Source: an uncultured Ilumatobacter sp. (GTDB lineage Bacteria > Actinomycetota > Acidimicrobiia > Acidimicrobiales > Ilumatobacteraceae). Taken from it: 13,076 bases of DNA. The notes below the pieces were generated by a model. The model searched no databases. It had not been told where the DNA came from and saw nothing but the letters and a program-made list of their open reading frames with translations. A program made the position numbers and the translations under genes. The stretch lies in the NCBI GenBank assembly GCA_938049325.1, contig CALICC010000048.1, positions 1 through 13,076 of the forward strand. The letters are read 5' to 3'. Shown one piece after another: positions 13,019 through 13,076 of the stretch. Positions within the stretch are counted from its first letter, which is position 1; the number at the start of each line of letters is the position of its first letter.

Positions 13019-13076
13019 GTTCGATGAAGTTTCTTGGTGGCCAGGTCGTGCGCGAAGCACCGCCGCGGCGTCACGC

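Overview
The window is a dense, GC-rich stretch of bacterial chromosome. High GC, GTG starts, and TAnnnT -10 boxes placed directly against start codons suggest an actinobacterium, possibly of the Acidimicrobiia (Ilumatobacter-like) type. This placement is inference from style alone. No rRNA, tRNA, CRISPR array or mobile element was seen, and no gene-free stretch reaches 300 bases.

Layout. (1) Positions 2-3241, plus strand: a tightly packed operon holding the 3' part of a family-4 glycosyltransferase and three P-loop sulfotransferases. The junctions are a 5-nt gap and two 4-nt ATGA overlaps. (2) Positions 3377-7796: two asparagine-synthetase-like genes on the plus strand, with a fourth sulfotransferase of a different family between them on the minus strand. 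It is convergent with the first and divergent from the second. (3) Positions 7812-13018, minus strand, read from right to left: a kinase-fold protein, a family-2 glycosyltransferase, an unrecognised protein with a predicted beta-sandwich C-terminus, and an 881-residue protein made of two fused GT-B glycosyltransferase units.

Taken together, this looks like part of a locus for a sulfated and possibly amidated cell-surface glycan. Four or more glycosyltransferase domains would build the sugar chain. Four sulfotransferases of differing subfamilies would transfer sulfate from PAPS to distinct positions. Two ATP-dependent asparagine-synthase-like enzymes could form amides on a carboxylate such as a uronic acid. 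Both of the latter keep the ATP-pyrophosphatase loop but lack the N-terminal Cys2 of the glutaminase domain, so their amine donor is uncertain. No polymerase, flippase, ABC exporter or PAPS-synthesis gene is visible, so the locus probably continues beyond both edges.

The points most worth checking are the paired glutaminase-less AsnB-like enzymes flanking a sulfotransferase, the kinase-fold protein with its catalytic Asp replaced by Gly, the double glycosyltransferase fusion, and the recurring TAnnnT-N7-9-start arrangement that suggests leaderless transcripts for four genes.
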